64,000 nt of DNA from Streptomyces maremycinicus (GTDB lineage: Bacteria; Actinomycetota; Actinomycetes; Streptomycetales; Streptomycetaceae), in assembly GCF_001184025.1 (NCBI RefSeq), contig NZ_BBYG01000011.1, forward strand, positions 517,574 to 581,573, written 5' to 3'. A program made the position numbers and the translations under genes. This document shows positions 22,691-32,521 of this stretch, one piece after another (position 1 is the first letter of the stretch; each line of letters begins with the position of its first letter). The notes beneath the pieces are model-generated. The model was not told where the DNA came from. It was given only the letters and a program-made list of their open reading frames with translations, and made no database searches.

Positions 22691-23386
22691 ATGACGACCG
22701 TAGACATTCCGGCGGGCTGGCCCGCGACCGAGGAAGCGGCCCGCGCCGTCCAGGACGAGCTGCGCGACCGGGTGGTGCTCGACGAACCGGGGCCGCCGCC
22801 CGGGACGGGCCGGGTGACGGGTGTCGACGTCGCCTACGACGACGAGCGGGACATCGTCGCGGCGGCGGCCGTGGTGCTGGACGCGGCGACCCTCGAAGTC
22901 GTCGCCGAGGCCACCGCCGTCGGCCGGATCTCCTTCCCGTACGTGCCGGGGCTGCTCGCCTTCCGCGAGATCCCCACCGTGCTCGCCGCCCTGGAGGCGC
23001 TGCCCAGGCCACCCGGCCTGGTCGTCTGCGACGGCTACGGCCTGGCCCATCCGCGCCGCTTCGGGCTCGCCAGCCACCTGGGCGTCCTCACCGGCCTGCC
23101 CACGATCGGCGTCGCCAAGAACCCCTTCACCTTCACGTACGACGACCCCGGCGCCCCGCGCGGCTCGGCGTCCCCGCTGCTGGCGGGCGAGGACGAGGTG
23201 GGGCGGGCGCTGCGCACCCGGGCGGGGGTGAAGCCGGTCTTCGTGTCCGTGGGCCACCGCGTCACGCTGGACGACGCCTGCGCCCACACCCTCGCCCTCA
23301 CCCCCCGGTTCCGCCTCCCGGAAACCACCCGGAGGGCGGACGCGCTGTGCCGGGGCGCCCTTCAGGAGGCGATCGCCCGCCACTGA
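22691..23386 (+). CDS. nfi: Endonuclease V (deoxyinosine 3' endonuclease)
   Basis: 231 aa, the usual length. Metal-binding and inosine-recognition motifs are present: GVDVAYDDE, the wedge ISFPYVPGLLAFREIP, and VCDGYGLAHPRRFGLASHLGV with its catalytic Asp. PVFVSVGHRVTLDDA is near the C-terminus. The enzyme cleaves DNA (and RNA in some species) next to deaminated adenine and starts alternative excision repair. It is cytosolic and monocistronic, followed by a tandem-repeat-filled gap. Confidence 0.95.
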   Translation: MTTVDIPAGWPATEEAARAVQDELRDRVVLDEPGPPPGTGRVTGVDVAYDDERDIVAAAAVVLDAATLEVVAEATAVGRISFPYVPGLLAFREIPTVLAALEALPRPPGLVVCDGYGLAHPRRFGLASHLGVLTGLPTIGVAKNPFTFTYDDPGAPRGSASPLLAGEDEVGRALRTRAGVKPVFVSVGHRVTLDDACAHTLALTPRFRLPETTRRADALCRGALQEAIARH

Positions 23387-23451
23387 TCGCCCGCCACCGA
23401 CCGCACCGATGCCACGCACTCCGCCCGCCCGAGTACGCGGCCTCATCGCGC

Positions 23452-23529
23452 CGTCCGGGCACGTCGTCCGGGCACGTCGTCCGGGCACGTCGTCCGAGTA
23501 CGCCGTCTGAGTACGCCGTCTGAGTACGC
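23452..23529. repeat. 13-bp tandem repeat, six units
   Basis: Three perfect copies of CGTCCGGGCACGT (23452-23490), then CGTCCGAGTACGC and two CGTCTGAGTACGC. The change of unit type in mid-array shows local duplication of a diverged unit. It lies between endonuclease V and the small membrane protein gene. Confidence 0.95.
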
Positions 23530-23571
23530 GTACGGATGTGCGCCCCGCCCCCGCCTCGGCAGGCTGGGCCC

Positions 23572-23718
23572 ATGACCACGCACCGTGCCTCGAAGCCCCT
23601 CGCCGACCCCGACCGGCCCGTCGAGCGTGCCGTGAACGCCGCGCTGATCCTCGCCGTGCTGGCGGGTGTCGGCTGGATCGGCGGCATGATCTACACGCTG
23701 GTGCAGTGGCCGGTCTGA
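23572..23718 (+). CDS. Small single-pass membrane protein (SCO1431-like)
   Basis: 48 aa. The cytosolic segment is MTTHRASKPLADPDRPVERA, and one transmembrane helix spans about residues 21-44 (AALILAVLAGVGWIGGMIYT). The protein ends QWPV. I recall a widespread Streptomyces family of this size and pattern named SCO1431; the match is from memory. The function is unknown. It is convergent with the reductase gene, 25 bp away. Confidence 0.75.
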   Translation: MTTHRASKPLADPDRPVERAVNAALILAVLAGVGWIGGMIYTLVQWPV

Positions 23719-23743
23719 GGCCGCGGACCCGGCCCGCCGACGG

Positions 23744-24916
23744 TCAGCGGCGCGCCGCGACGCGGAAGCCGACACCCGCCCGGGTCAACCGCCCGGTCAG
23801 TGCCTCGCCCATGGCCGCAGCCGTCGTCACCTGTCCCGCGGTCGGCGGGAGGTCGTCGCAGGCCAGGGCCAGTGCCGCCTCGGCGAACATCTTCGCCGTC
23901 TCGTCGTAGCCGGGGTCGCCGCCCGCCACCTCGGTGTACACCCGCCGACCGCCGCCCTCGCCGACGAACCGCACCGAGAACCAGCTCCGCGCCCGCTTCT
24001 GCGCGCTGGGGCCCTCTCCCGGCTTGAGCCGGTCGGACAGCCAGCGCCGGGCCGGCGGGAGCTGGGCCGCCGCGGCGAGCGTGCCGACCGCCGCGACCCC
24101 GCCCACGGCGACGGGCAGCCGCCGTACGGCCGCGTAGTGCCGGTAGCGGAAGTCGGGCCCGTAGCGCGGCAGCGCCCTCGCCGACCGCAGCACGATCTGC
24201 GGGTCGATGGTCGGCAACGGCAGCGCCCAGGCGCCCACCTCCGGGGCGAACCGGGGGGCGCCCACCGGCGCGGCGGCCCGACGGCCCATCAGCCGCGGTT
24301 CGTGCCGGCCGCGCTCCCGTGCGGCGGCCAGCATCTGCCGGCCGCGCGCGAACTGGCCCAGCGCCGAGGCGAAGGTGCCGCCCGAGAAGGCGGCGTCCAC
24401 GGAGACGAAGCCGTCGACGGTCAGCGGCACGTCCTCGGGAAGCTGCCGGACGGTGAAGAACACGCCGAGGTCGTGCGGGACGGAGTCGAAACCGCACGCG
24501 TGGAGCAGCCGCGCACCCGTCTCCCGCGCGCGTGCGTCGTGCCGTACGTACATCAGGTCCACGAACTCCGGTTCGCCGGTGAGGTCGAGGTAGTCGGCGC
24601 CGGTGTCCGCGCAGGCCGCCACGAGTTCCTCGCCGTACGACACGTACGGACCCACCGTCGTGGCCACCACGCGCGCGTGCTCGGCGAGGGCGCGCAGGGA
24701 CGCCGGGTCCGAGACGTCGGCGCGCAGCACCCCGACCTTCTCGCCGAGCCGTTCGCGCAGCCGCTCCAGTTTCTCCTCGCTCCGGCCGGCGACTGCCCAG
24801 CTCAGGTCGTCGGGCGCGTGCGCGGCGAGGTACTCCGCGGTGAGCGTGCCCACGAAGCCGGTGGCCCCGAAGAGCACGATGTCGTACGGGCGGTCCGCCC
24901 TTTTCAGCCTGCTCAT
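23744..24916 (-). CDS. Saccharopine-dehydrogenase-like / trans-acting enoyl reductase family protein
   Basis: 390 aa; ATG 24916 preceded by GAAGGGA. The N-terminal Rossmann fold has YDIVLFGATGFVGTLTAEYLA (about 11-31), then VATTVGPYVSYGEELVAACADTG and DLTGEPEF. FDSVPHDLGVFF at about 148 and a mid-protein hydrophobic segment (VAVGGVAAVGTLAAAAQL, about 268-285) match the mycobacterial Rv2449c/Rv2953-like membrane-associated reductases. The substrate is probably an acyl lipid, but this is inferred. It is divergent from the beta-oxidation operon, and the shared 186-bp gap holds operator-like sites. Confidence 0.85.
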   Translation of the reverse strand: MSRLKRADRPYDIVLFGATGFVGTLTAEYLAAHAPDDLSWAVAGRSEEKLERLRERLGEKVGVLRADVSDPASLRALAEHARVVATTVGPYVSYGEELVAACADTGADYLDLTGEPEFVDLMYVRHDARARETGARLLHACGFDSVPHDLGVFFTVRQLPEDVPLTVDGFVSVDAAFSGGTFASALGQFARGRQMLAAARERGRHEPRLMGRRAAAPVGAPRFAPEVGAWALPLPTIDPQIVLRSARALPRYGPDFRYRHYAAVRRLPVAVGGVAAVGTLAAAAQLPPARRWLSDRLKPGEGPSAQKRARSWFSVRFVGEGGGRRVYTEVAGGDPGYDETAKMFAEAALALACDDLPPTAGQVTTAAAMGEALTGRLTRAGVGFRVAARR

Positions 24917-25012
24917 GACATCCCTTCGTCGTCGTGCAGCCCGCGCCGCTGACGGTGGCTGAGGCTAGCGTGGGGAGTGCGGAGGCCGGCGGCAGGTGCC
25001 CCTAAAGTGTCT

Positions 25013-25055
25013 AAGCGCTTGCTCGCTCACCTCTTGTGCCCACTGGAACACGTTC
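25013..25055. promoter_or_regulatory. Two operator-like palindromes between the reductase gene and the beta-oxidation operon
   Basis: AAGCGCTT (25013-25020, within TCTAAGCGCTTGCTC) and GAAC-AC-GTTC (25046-25055). The second fits the AACNNGTT core of KstR-type TetR repressors, and the first resembles other TetR sites of acyl-CoA genes. Both are short, so assignment to a named regulator is tentative. Confidence 0.45.
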
Positions 25056-25102
25056 TTAGCATCACTGGTGTTACATCGGTTGTGTCACAGCGAGGGGGCT
25101 GG

Positions 25103-26395
25103 ATGACGACGGCACGGACGGCCGGGCACGGCCCGCTGACGGGCGTGCGCGTGGTGGAGCTCGCCGGGATCGGCCCCGGCCCCTTCGCGGGCATGCTGCT
25201 GGCCGACCTGGGCGCCGATGTCGTCCGGGTGGACCGCCCGGGAGGCTCGGCGCTGGCCATCGACCCCGCCCACGACATCACCAACCGCAACAAGCGCTCG
25301 GTGATCGTCGACCTGAAGGCGCCGGACGGCCCCGCGCGCGTGCTGGACCTCGCCGCCCGCGCCGACGTGCTCATCGAGGGCAACCGCCCGGGCGTCGCCG
25401 AGCGGCTCGGCGTCGGCCCCGGGGACTGCCACGCCCGCAACCCCCGTCTGGTCTACGGCCGGATGACCGGCTGGGGCCAGGACGGCCCGCTCGCCGACCG
25501 CGCGGGACACGACGTCTCCTACATCGCCGTCACCGGCGCCCTCGGCATGATCGGGGACCCGGACCGGCCGCCGCCCGTCCCGGCCAACCTGCTGGGGGAC
25601 TACGCGGGAGGCTCCCTCTACCTCGTCGTCGGTGTCCTCGCGGCCCTGCACCACGCGCGCGTGAGCGGCACCGGCCAGGTCGTCGACGCGGCCATCGTCG
25701 ACGGCACCGCGCACCTCTCCGCGATGATCCACGGCATGCTCTCGGCCGGCGGCTGGCAGGACCGGCGTGCCGCCAACCTGCTCGACGGCGGCTGCCCGTA
25801 CTACGGCACCTACGAGACCGCCGACGGCGGGTACATGGCCGTCGGCGCCCTGGAACCGCAGTTCTACGACACCTTCGTGGACCTCCTCGGCCTCGAGGAC
25901 CTCCGCGACGCCCGCAAGGACTGGACGCGCTGGGGGGAGCTGCGCGAGGCCGTCGCCGCCCGCTTCAGGTCCCGCACCCGGCAGGAGTGGACGGCCCGTT
26001 TCGAGGGCTCCGACGCGTGCGTGGCGCCCGTGCTGTCGCTGCGCGAGGCCCCGCGCCACCCGCATCTCGCGGCCCGCGGCACCTTCACCGACCACGGGGG
26101 CATCACCCAGCCGGCCCCGGCGCCCCGTTTCTCCGCGACCCCCACGGCCGTCCGCACCGGCCCCGCGCGACCCGGCGCCGACACGCGCGAGGTGGCCCGC
26201 GACTGGGACGTACCGGAGCTGGCGGCGGACCGCGCGCAGACGCCCGCCGGGCCCCCGGCGGACATCTCCGCGGACGCGAAGGCGGACGCGGACGCGCACC
26301 CCACCGAATCGGTCACCGCGGGCACCGCCGCCACGAACGGCGCGGTGCCCGACGCGACGACCCCCGTGACGGACCTCCCGCACCAGGGCGACTGA
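25103..26395 (+). CDS. Family III CoA-transferase (CaiB/BaiF; alpha-methylacyl-CoA racemase-like)
   Basis: 430 aa; ATG after GAGGGGG. Family hallmarks are [39 protein letters not shown] (residues 10-47), [33 protein letters not shown] and the probable catalytic Asp in [13 protein letters not shown] (about 174). The C-terminal 70 residues are Ala/Pro/Thr-rich and look disordered. It either racemises 2-methylacyl-CoA or moves CoA between acids. Heading an operon with thiolase and the FadB/J-like enzyme, it may prepare branched acyl-CoAs for beta-oxidation. Confidence 0.88.
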   Translation: MTTARTAGHGPLTGVRVVELAGIGPGPFAGMLLADLGADVVRVDRPGGSALAIDPAHDITNRNKRSVIVDLKAPDGPARVLDLAARADVLIEGNRPGVAERLGVGPGDCHARNPRLVYGRMTGWGQDGPLADRAGHDVSYIAVTGALGMIGDPDRPPPVPANLLGDYAGGSLYLVVGVLAALHHARVSGTGQVVDAAIVDGTAHLSAMIHGMLSAGGWQDRRAANLLDGGCPYYGTYETADGGYMAVGALEPQFYDTFVDLLGLEDLRDARKDWTRWGELREAVAARFRSRTRQEWTARFEGSDACVAPVLSLREAPRHPHLAARGTFTDHGGITQPAPAPRFSATPTAVRTGPARPGADTREVARDWDVPELAADRAQTPAGPPADISADAKADADAHPTESVTAGTAATNGAVPDATTPVTDLPHQGD

Positions 26396-26434
26396 CCCCG
26401 CCCCGAACGGCCCACCCTCCCGAAAGGCTTATCA

Positions 26435-27649
26435 GTGAGCACCGAAGCGTACGTGTACGACGCGATCCGCACCCCGCGCGGGCGGGGCAAGGCCAACGGC
26501 GGCCTGCACGGCACGAAGCCCATCGATCTCGTCGTCGGCCTCATCCACGAGCTGCGCAGCCGCTTCCCCGGCCTCGACCCGGCCGCCATCGACGACATCG
26601 TGCTCGGTGTCGTCGGCCCCGTGGGCGACCAGGGCTCCGACATCGCGCGCATCGCCGCGATCGCGGCCGGCCTGCCGGACACCGTGGCGGGCGTGCAGGA
26701 GAACCGCTTCTGCGCCTCCGGCCTCGAAGCCGTCAACCTGGCCGCGATGAAGGTCCGCTCGGGCTGGGAGGACCTCGTCCTGGCGGGCGGGGTGGAGTCG
26801 ATGTCCCGGGTGCCGATGGCCTCGGACGGCGGCGCCTGGTTCAACGACCCCATGACCAACCTGTCGGTCGACTTCGTGCCGCAGGGCATCGGCGCCGACC
26901 TCATCGCCACCGTCGAGGGCTTCTCCCGCCGCGATGTCGACGAGTACGCGGCCCTGTCGCAGGAGCGGGCGGCGACGGCCTGGAAGGAGGGCCGCTTCGA
27001 CCGTTCCGTGGTGCCGGTGAAGGACCGCAGCGGTCTCGTCGTCCTCGACCACGACGAACACCCGCGCCCCGGCACCACCGCCGACTCGCTCGGCAAGCTG
27101 AAGCCGTCCTTCGCCGACATCGGCGAGCTGGGCGGCTTCGACGCGGTGGCGCTCCAGAAGTACCACTGGGTGGAGAAGATCGACCACGTCCACCACGCGG
27201 GCAACTCCTCCGGCATCGTCGACGGCGCCTCCCTGGTCGCGATCGGCTCCAAGGAGGTCGGCGAACGGTACGGCCTCACCCCCCGCGCGCGGATCGTCGC
27301 CGCGGCGGTCTCCGGCTCCGAGCCGACGATCATGCTCACCGGCCCCGCGCCCGCCACCCGCAAGGCCCTCGCCAAGGCCGGCCTGACCATCGACGACATC
27401 GACCTCGTCGAGATCAACGAAGCGTTCGCGGCCGTCGTCCTGCGGTTCGTCAAGGACATGGGCCTGTCCCTGGACAAGGTCAACGTCAACGGCGGCGCCA
27501 TCGCCCTCGGCCACCCGCTCGGCGCCACCGGCGCGATGATCCTCGGCTCGCTCGTCGACGAACTGGAGCGCCAGGACAAGCGCTACGGCCTCGCCACCCT
27601 CTGCGTCGGCGGCGGCATGGGCATCGCCACCGTCGTCGAGCGCGTCTGA
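26435..27649 (+). CDS. fadA: Acetyl-CoA C-acyltransferase (thiolase)
   Basis: 404 aa; GTG start, 39 bp after the CoA-transferase. The nucleophile is the Cys of [12 protein letters not shown] (about residue 91). The active-site His is in [15 protein letters not shown] (about 360) and the second Cys in LCVGGGMG (about 390). It cleaves 3-ketoacyl-CoA to acetyl-CoA in the last step of beta-oxidation. It lies between the CoA-transferase and the multifunctional hydratase/dehydrogenase, so it is almost certainly the thiolase partner of a fatty-acid oxidation complex. The fadA symbol is by function and context. Confidence 0.93.
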   Translation: MSTEAYVYDAIRTPRGRGKANGGLHGTKPIDLVVGLIHELRSRFPGLDPAAIDDIVLGVVGPVGDQGSDIARIAAIAAGLPDTVAGVQENRFCASGLEAVNLAAMKVRSGWEDLVLAGGVESMSRVPMASDGGAWFNDPMTNLSVDFVPQGIGADLIATVEGFSRRDVDEYAALSQERAATAWKEGRFDRSVVPVKDRSGLVVLDHDEHPRPGTTADSLGKLKPSFADIGELGGFDAVALQKYHWVEKIDHVHHAGNSSGIVDGASLVAIGSKEVGERYGLTPRARIVAAAVSGSEPTIMLTGPAPATRKALAKAGLTIDDIDLVEINEAFAAVVLRFVKDMGLSLDKVNVNGGAIALGHPLGATGAMILGSLVDELERQDKRYGLATLCVGGGMGIATVVERV

Positions 27650-27690
27650 CCACCCCAGCGGAACCCACAGACTTCTACGGAGACCCCGTC

Positions 27691-29886
27691 ATGACACAGA
27701 GCACCACCATCCGCTGGGAACAGGACCGCACCGGCCTCGTCACCCTCGTCCTCGACGACCCCGACCAGTCCGCGAACACCATGAACGCGGCCTTCCGCGC
27801 CTCCCTCGCCGCGGTCACCGACCGCCTGGAGGCCGAGAAGGACTCCATCCGGGGCATCATCCTCACCTCGGCGAAGAAGACCTTCTTCGCCGGTGGCGAC
27901 CTGCGCGACCTCATCCGCGTCACTCCCGGGACGGCCCAGGAACTGCTGGACGGCGGACTGGAGATCAAGCGCCACCTCCGCCGCATCGAGACCCTCGGCA
28001 AGCCGGTCGTCGCCGCCCTGAACGGCGCGGCCCTCGGCGGCGGCTACGAACTCGCCCTCGCCTGCCACCACCGCGTCGCCCTGGACGCGCCCGGCTCGAA
28101 GATCGGCTGCCCCGAGGTCACCCTCGGCCTGCTGCCCGGCGGCGGCGGTGTCGTGCGCACGGTGCGGCTGCTGGGGATCGCCGACGCCCTCCTCAAGGTC
28201 CTCCTCAAGGGCACCCAGTACAGCCCGCGGCGAGCCCTGGAGAACGGCCTGGTCGACGAGGTCGCCGACACGCCCGAGGACCTGCTCGCCAAGGCCCGCG
28301 CCTTCATCGACGCGAACCCCGAGTCGCAGCAGCCCTGGGACCGGCCGGGCTACCGCATCCCCGGCGGCACCCCGTCGAACCCCCGATTCGCCGCCAACCT
28401 GCCCGCCTTCCCCGCCAGCCTGCGCAAGGAGACCAACGGCGCCCCCTACCCGGCGCCGCGCAACATCCTCGCCGCGGCCGTCGAGGGCGCCCAGGTCGAC
28501 TTCGAGACCGCGCAGGTCATCGAGGCCCGCTACTTCGTCGAACTGGCCGCGGGACAGACGTCGAAGAACATGATCCAGGCGTTCTTCTTCGACCTCCAGG
28601 CCGTCAACTCCGGCGTCAGCCGTCCCCAGGGCATCGCCCCCCGCCAGGTCCGCAAGGTGGCCGTCCTGGGCGCCGGGATGATGGGCGCGGGCATCGCCTA
28701 CTCGTGCGCCCGCGCGGGCATCGACGTCGTCCTCAAGGACGTCTCCCTGGAGGCCGCCCTCAAGGGCAGGGCCTACTCCGAGAAGCTGTGCGCCAAGGCC
28801 GTCTCGCGGGGCCGTACGACCCAGGAGAAGGCGGACGCGCTGCTCGCCCGCATCACGCCCACCGCCGACCCGCAGGACCTGACCGGCTGTGACGCGGTGA
28901 TCGAGGCCGTCTTCGAGGACACCTCCCTCAAGCACAAGGTGTTCCAGGAGATCGAGCAGATCGTCGCCCCCGACGCGCTGCTGTGCTCCAACACCTCCAC
29001 CCTGCCGATCACCGCCCTGGCCGAAGGCGTCGAGCGCCAGGACGACTTCATCGGGCTGCACTTCTTCTCGCCCGTCGACAAGATGCCGCTCGTCGAGATC
29101 ATCAAGGGCGAGCGCACCGGCGACGAGGCCCTCGCGCGCGCCTTCGACCTGGTCCGGCAGATCCAGAAGACGCCGATCGTCGTCAACGACTCGCGCGGCT
29201 TCTTCACCTCCCGGGTGATCGGTCACTTCATCAACGAGGGCGTCGCCATGGTCGGCGAGGGCATCGAGCCCGCCTCCGTGGAGCAGGCGGCCGCCCAGGC
29301 GGGCTACCCGGCCAAGGTCCTGTCCCTCATGGACGAACTCACGCTCACCCTCCCGCGCAAGATCCGCAACGAGTCGCGACGGGCCGTGGAGGAGGCGGGC
29401 GGCGTCTGGCCCGGCCACCCCGCCGAAGCCGTCATCGACCGCATGGTCGACGAGTTCGGCCGCCCCGGCCGCAGCGGCGGAGCCGGTTTCTACGAGTACG
29501 GCGAGGACGGCAGGCGGGCCGGGCTGTGGCCGGGCCTGCGCGAGCACTTCACGCGCGCGGACGCCCGGATCCCCTTCCGGGACATGCAGGAGCGCATGCT
29601 CTTCGCCGAGGCCCTCGACACCGTCAAGCTCCTCGAGGAGGGGGTGCTGACGTCCGTCGCGGACGCCAACATCGGCTCCCTCTTCGGCATCGGCTTCCCC
29701 GGCTGGACCGGCGGCGTCCTCCAGTACATCAACGGCTACGAGGGGGGCCCCGGGCAGGGCACCGGGCTCCCCGCGTTCGTGGCCCGCGCGCGTGAGCTCG
29801 CCGAGCGCTACGGCGACCGGTTCACCCCGCCCGCGCTGCTGGTGGCGAAGGCGGAGCGGGGGGAGACCTTCACGGACGGGCGCTGA
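27691..29886 (+). CDS. fadB: Fatty-acid oxidation multienzyme: enoyl-CoA hydratase / 3-hydroxyacyl-CoA dehydrogenase
   Basis: 731 aa. The N-terminal crotonase domain (about 10-190) has the oxyanion loop FAGGDL and the Glu-bearing GAALGGGYELALA and GCPEVTLGLLPGGGG. From about 325 the NAD-binding domain of 3-hydroxyacyl-CoA dehydrogenase starts with VRKVAVLGAGMMGAGIAYSCA. It continues with NTSTLPITALA, FIGLHFFSPVDKMPLVEI and DSRGFFTSRVI, then two C-terminal HAD helical domains. It performs steps two and three of beta-oxidation and pairs with the thiolase 41 bp upstream. The naming FadB versus FadJ is arbitrary here. Confidence 0.93.
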   Translation: MTQSTTIRWEQDRTGLVTLVLDDPDQSANTMNAAFRASLAAVTDRLEAEKDSIRGIILTSAKKTFFAGGDLRDLIRVTPGTAQELLDGGLEIKRHLRRIETLGKPVVAALNGAALGGGYELALACHHRVALDAPGSKIGCPEVTLGLLPGGGGVVRTVRLLGIADALLKVLLKGTQYSPRRALENGLVDEVADTPEDLLAKARAFIDANPESQQPWDRPGYRIPGGTPSNPRFAANLPAFPASLRKETNGAPYPAPRNILAAAVEGAQVDFETAQVIEARYFVELAAGQTSKNMIQAFFFDLQAVNSGVSRPQGIAPRQVRKVAVLGAGMMGAGIAYSCARAGIDVVLKDVSLEAALKGRAYSEKLCAKAVSRGRTTQEKADALLARITPTADPQDLTGCDAVIEAVFEDTSLKHKVFQEIEQIVAPDALLCSNTSTLPITALAEGVERQDDFIGLHFFSPVDKMPLVEIIKGERTGDEALARAFDLVRQIQKTPIVVNDSRGFFTSRVIGHFINEGVAMVGEGIEPASVEQAAAQAGYPAKVLSLMDELTLTLPRKIRNESRRAVEEAGGVWPGHPAEAVIDRMVDEFGRPGRSGGAGFYEYGEDGRRAGLWPGLREHFTRADARIPFRDMQERMLFAEALDTVKLLEEGVLTSVADANIGSLFGIGFPGWTGGVLQYINGYEGGPGQGTGLPAFVARARELAERYGDRFTPPALLVAKAERGETFTDGR

Positions 29887-29898
29887 GCCGAAGGACCG

Positions 29899-30630
29899 TC
29901 ACGGGGAGCCGTCCGCCGACGGCTCCCCGAGCCACTCCCGCAGCTCCTCCGTCAGGGACCGCTGGAAGGCCGTCAGGAGCGCCTGCACGACCAGGGGCTG
30001 CATGTGCGCCGACAGCGACCGCACGGCCCGCGCGTCCCGCTCCGTCATCTCCTCGCGCAGCAGCCGCGACAGCTCGTGGGCCGCGGCGCGCGCGTGGTCC
30101 AGGAGGACCGTCCGCGCGGCGATGATCGCCTCCGGCGACAGCGGCACGTCGAGGAGCCGCACACCCAGCCGCAGCAGTCCCGCGTCGACCCGGTACGCGT
30201 CCGTGCCGGCCGGGGCGTCGGCGTCGGCCTCCAGCACGCCCATCGCGGCGAGCCGGTCCACGTCCTGTGCGCCGAGCGCCCGCCCGGCGCGCCGCTGGAG
30301 CTCCTCGCGCGGCACGGTCTCCACGGCGTCGGGCGCCCACGAGGCCACCACGGCGCGGTGCACGGCGAGGTCGTGGGCGTCGAGCCCGGGGGGCAGCCGC
30401 TCCAGATAGCGTTCGATCGCCGCCAGCGTCAGCCCCTGCCGGCGCAGCTCCTCGATCAGCGCCAGACGCGCCAGGTGCCCGGGGCCGTAGTGCCCCACCC
30501 GGCGCGGACCGATGACCGGCGGGGGCAGCAGTCCCTTGGTGCCGTAGAAGCGCACCGTCCGTACCGTGACCCCCGCGCGGGCGGCCAGCTCGTCGACCGT
30601 GAGGGCCGGCTCCTCGGTCTCGATCGTCAT
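29899..30630 (-). CDS. MerR-family transcriptional regulator
   Basis: 243 aa. The N-terminal winged helix-turn-helix is LTVDELAARAGVTVRTVRFYGTKGLLPPP. The second wing is GHYGPGHLARLALIEELRRQGLTLAAIERYLERLPP, and the dimerisation helix follows. The C-terminal 130 residues (RYVDAGLLRLGVRLLDVPLS-like to LREWLGEPS) are helical with no metal-binding cysteines, so it is not a metal sensor. A TCACA-N7-TGTGA inverted repeat lies 18-34 bp before its start, suggesting autoregulation. It is convergent with the beta-oxidation operon, and that operon or the permease on the other side could be targets. Confidence 0.87.
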   Translation of the reverse strand: MTIETEEPALTVDELAARAGVTVRTVRFYGTKGLLPPPVIGPRRVGHYGPGHLARLALIEELRRQGLTLAAIERYLERLPPGLDAHDLAVHRAVVASWAPDAVETVPREELQRRAGRALGAQDVDRLAAMGVLEADADAPAGTDAYRVDAGLLRLGVRLLDVPLSPEAIIAARTVLLDHARAAAHELSRLLREEMTERDARAVRSLSAHMQPLVVQALLTAFQRSLTEELREWLGEPSADGSP

Positions 30631-30647
30631 GTGCAGCAGTATCGCTG

Positions 30648-30664
30648 TCACACCACTGCTGTGA
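30648..30664. promoter_or_regulatory. MerR-type operator TCACA-N7-TGTGA
   Basis: An inverted repeat immediately upstream of the MerR gene. Further TGTGA half sites occur at 30691 and 30708 in the same 219-bp divergent gap with the permease. MerR regulators bind such spaced dyads. Confidence 0.55.
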
Positions 30665-30849
30665 AACCGGTCGTCCCCTGGTGGGCACCGTGTGAGAAGC
30701 GACGCGCTGTGACATGGACCACCGCATGATCGTCGGTGCCCCTGGGAAGGTGCTGCCCTGGTCTGTGCCCCTACCCGGGAGCCGCGGGCCACGACCGTAC
30801 GGACACCCGGGCCCACCCCGCCCGGGCGCACCAGAGAGTGGAACCACCC

Positions 30850-32325
30850 GTGAGCAAGGACAGCGTGCGCACGGCCGAAGTCGCCGCCCACCCCCAGGCG
30901 GCCGCGACACCCGCGGACGCGGGCGACGCCGGCTACAGCAAGGACCTCAAGCACCGCCACGTCAACATGATCGCCATCGGCGGCGCCATCGGCACCGGCC
31001 TCTTCCTGGGCGCCGGAGGACGCCTGCACAACGCCGGCCCGGCCCTCGCGCTCGCCTACCTCGTGTGCGGCGTCTTCGCCTTCTTCGTGGTCCGCGCCCT
31101 CGGCGAGCTGGTCCTCTACCGGCCCTCCTCCGGCTCCTTCGTGTCCTACGCGCGCGAGTTCCTCGGCGAGAAGGGCGCCTATGCCGCCGGGTGGATGTAC
31201 TTCCTGAACTGGTCGACGACCGGCATCGCCGACATCACCGCGATCGCGCTGTACACGCACTACTGGAGCGCGTTCACGAGCATCCCCCAATGGGTGCTCG
31301 CGCTCATCGCCCTGGCGGTCGTGCTGGCCGTGAACCTGATCTCGGTGAAGATCTTCGGCGAGATGGAGTTCTGGTTCTCGATCGTCAAGGTCGCCACCCT
31401 GGTGGCCTTCATGTGCGTCGGCATCTTCCTCCTCGCGACCCGCCACCCGGTGGGCGGCGAGACGCCCGGCCCGGGCGTGATCACGGACCACGGCGGTCTC
31501 CTCCCGCACGGCATGATGCCCGTCGTCCTCGTCATGCAGGGCGTGATCTTCGCGTACGCCGCGCTGGAGCTGGTCGGCGTCGCCGCGGGCGAGACCTCCG
31601 AGCCGGAGAAGGTCGTCCCGCGCGCGGTGAACTCGATCATGTGGCGCGTCGGTCTCTTCTACGTGGGCTCCGTCGTCCTGCTGGCGCTGCTGCTGCCCGG
31701 CGCGGCCTACTCGGCCGACGAGAGCCCCTTCGTGACCGTCCTGTCGAAGATCGGCGTCCCGGGCGCCGGTGACGTGATGAACCTGGTGGTCCTCACGGCC
31801 GCCATGTCCTCCCTGAACTCCGGTCTGTACTCCACCGGCCGCATCCTGCGCTCCATGGCCACGGCGGGCTCGGCCCCGAAGTTCACCGCCCGGATGAACC
31901 GCAGCCAGGTCCCCTACGGCGGCATCCTGCTGACCTGCGGGGTCTGTGTGCTCGGTGTCGGGCTGAACTTCCTCATGCCCAGCCAGGCGTTCGAGATCGT
32001 GCTGAACATCGCCTCCCTGGGCATCATCAGCACCTGGGTGATCATCATGATCTGTCACCTGGTCTTCGTCCGCCGCGCCAAGGCGGGCCTGGTCACCCGT
32101 CCCGCCTTCCGGCTCCCCGGCAGCCCGGTCACGGAGATCGTCACGATCGTCTTCCTGGTCGCCGTCCTCGGCCTGATGGGCAACGACCCGGAGGTCGGCC
32201 GCAAGACCCTCCTGCTGATCCCGGTGATCGCGGCCGCCCTGGTCGGCGGCTGGTACGCGGTCCGCAGCAGGGTGTCCAGGACGGTGGACGCCGAACCGAC
32301 CGACCTGTCCGGGCCCGCGGAGTAG
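30850..32325 (+). CDS. ansP: Amino acid permease (L-asparagine permease-like, APC superfamily)
   Basis: 491 aa from GTG 30850. About twelve transmembrane helices are apparent, beginning with the APC signature [23 protein letters not shown] at residue 37. [31 protein letters not shown] and [20 protein letters not shown] are consensus elements of the amino-acid transporter (AAT) subgroup containing AnsP, CycA and GabP. It is a proton-coupled importer in the cytoplasmic membrane. Asparagine is the likeliest substrate by resemblance to Streptomyces and mycobacterial AnsP; GABA or other neutral amino acids cannot be excluded. Confidence 0.88.
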   Translation: MSKDSVRTAEVAAHPQAAATPADAGDAGYSKDLKHRHVNMIAIGGAIGTGLFLGAGGRLHNAGPALALAYLVCGVFAFFVVRALGELVLYRPSSGSFVSYAREFLGEKGAYAAGWMYFLNWSTTGIADITAIALYTHYWSAFTSIPQWVLALIALAVVLAVNLISVKIFGEMEFWFSIVKVATLVAFMCVGIFLLATRHPVGGETPGPGVITDHGGLLPHGMMPVVLVMQGVIFAYAALELVGVAAGETSEPEKVVPRAVNSIMWRVGLFYVGSVVLLALLLPGAAYSADESPFVTVLSKIGVPGAGDVMNLVVLTAAMSSLNSGLYSTGRILRSMATAGSAPKFTARMNRSQVPYGGILLTCGVCVLGVGLNFLMPSQAFEIVLNIASLGIISTWVIIMICHLVFVRRAKAGLVTRPAFRLPGSPVTEIVTIVFLVAVLGLMGNDPEVGRKTLLLIPVIAAALVGGWYAVRSRVSRTVDAEPTDLSGPAE

Positions 32326-32521
32326 GACGGGGCAAAGGGCGGAGGGGCGGGTCCCAAGTGCCCGAGGGGCGAGACGGGGCCCGCACGGCCCGCGGGGCGC
32401 CGTGCCCCGGATAGGCTGCGGTCCGGCCGGGGCCGGTCGGTCCGGGTCGAACCGCTCGTCACCGCGCGGCCGGGCGGGGTGTCGCGGTCACGGTGCACGA
32501 CCACGGGGAGGGGCAGCGCGG

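Noticed and set aside
12110..23529. CRISPR array from the tandem repeats
   Set aside because: Units are contiguous without unique spacers and have no cas genes nearby.
25987..27690. A long frame upstream of the FadB-like protein
   Set aside because: It shadows the CoA-transferase and thiolase genes in another frame; the real start is ATG 27691.
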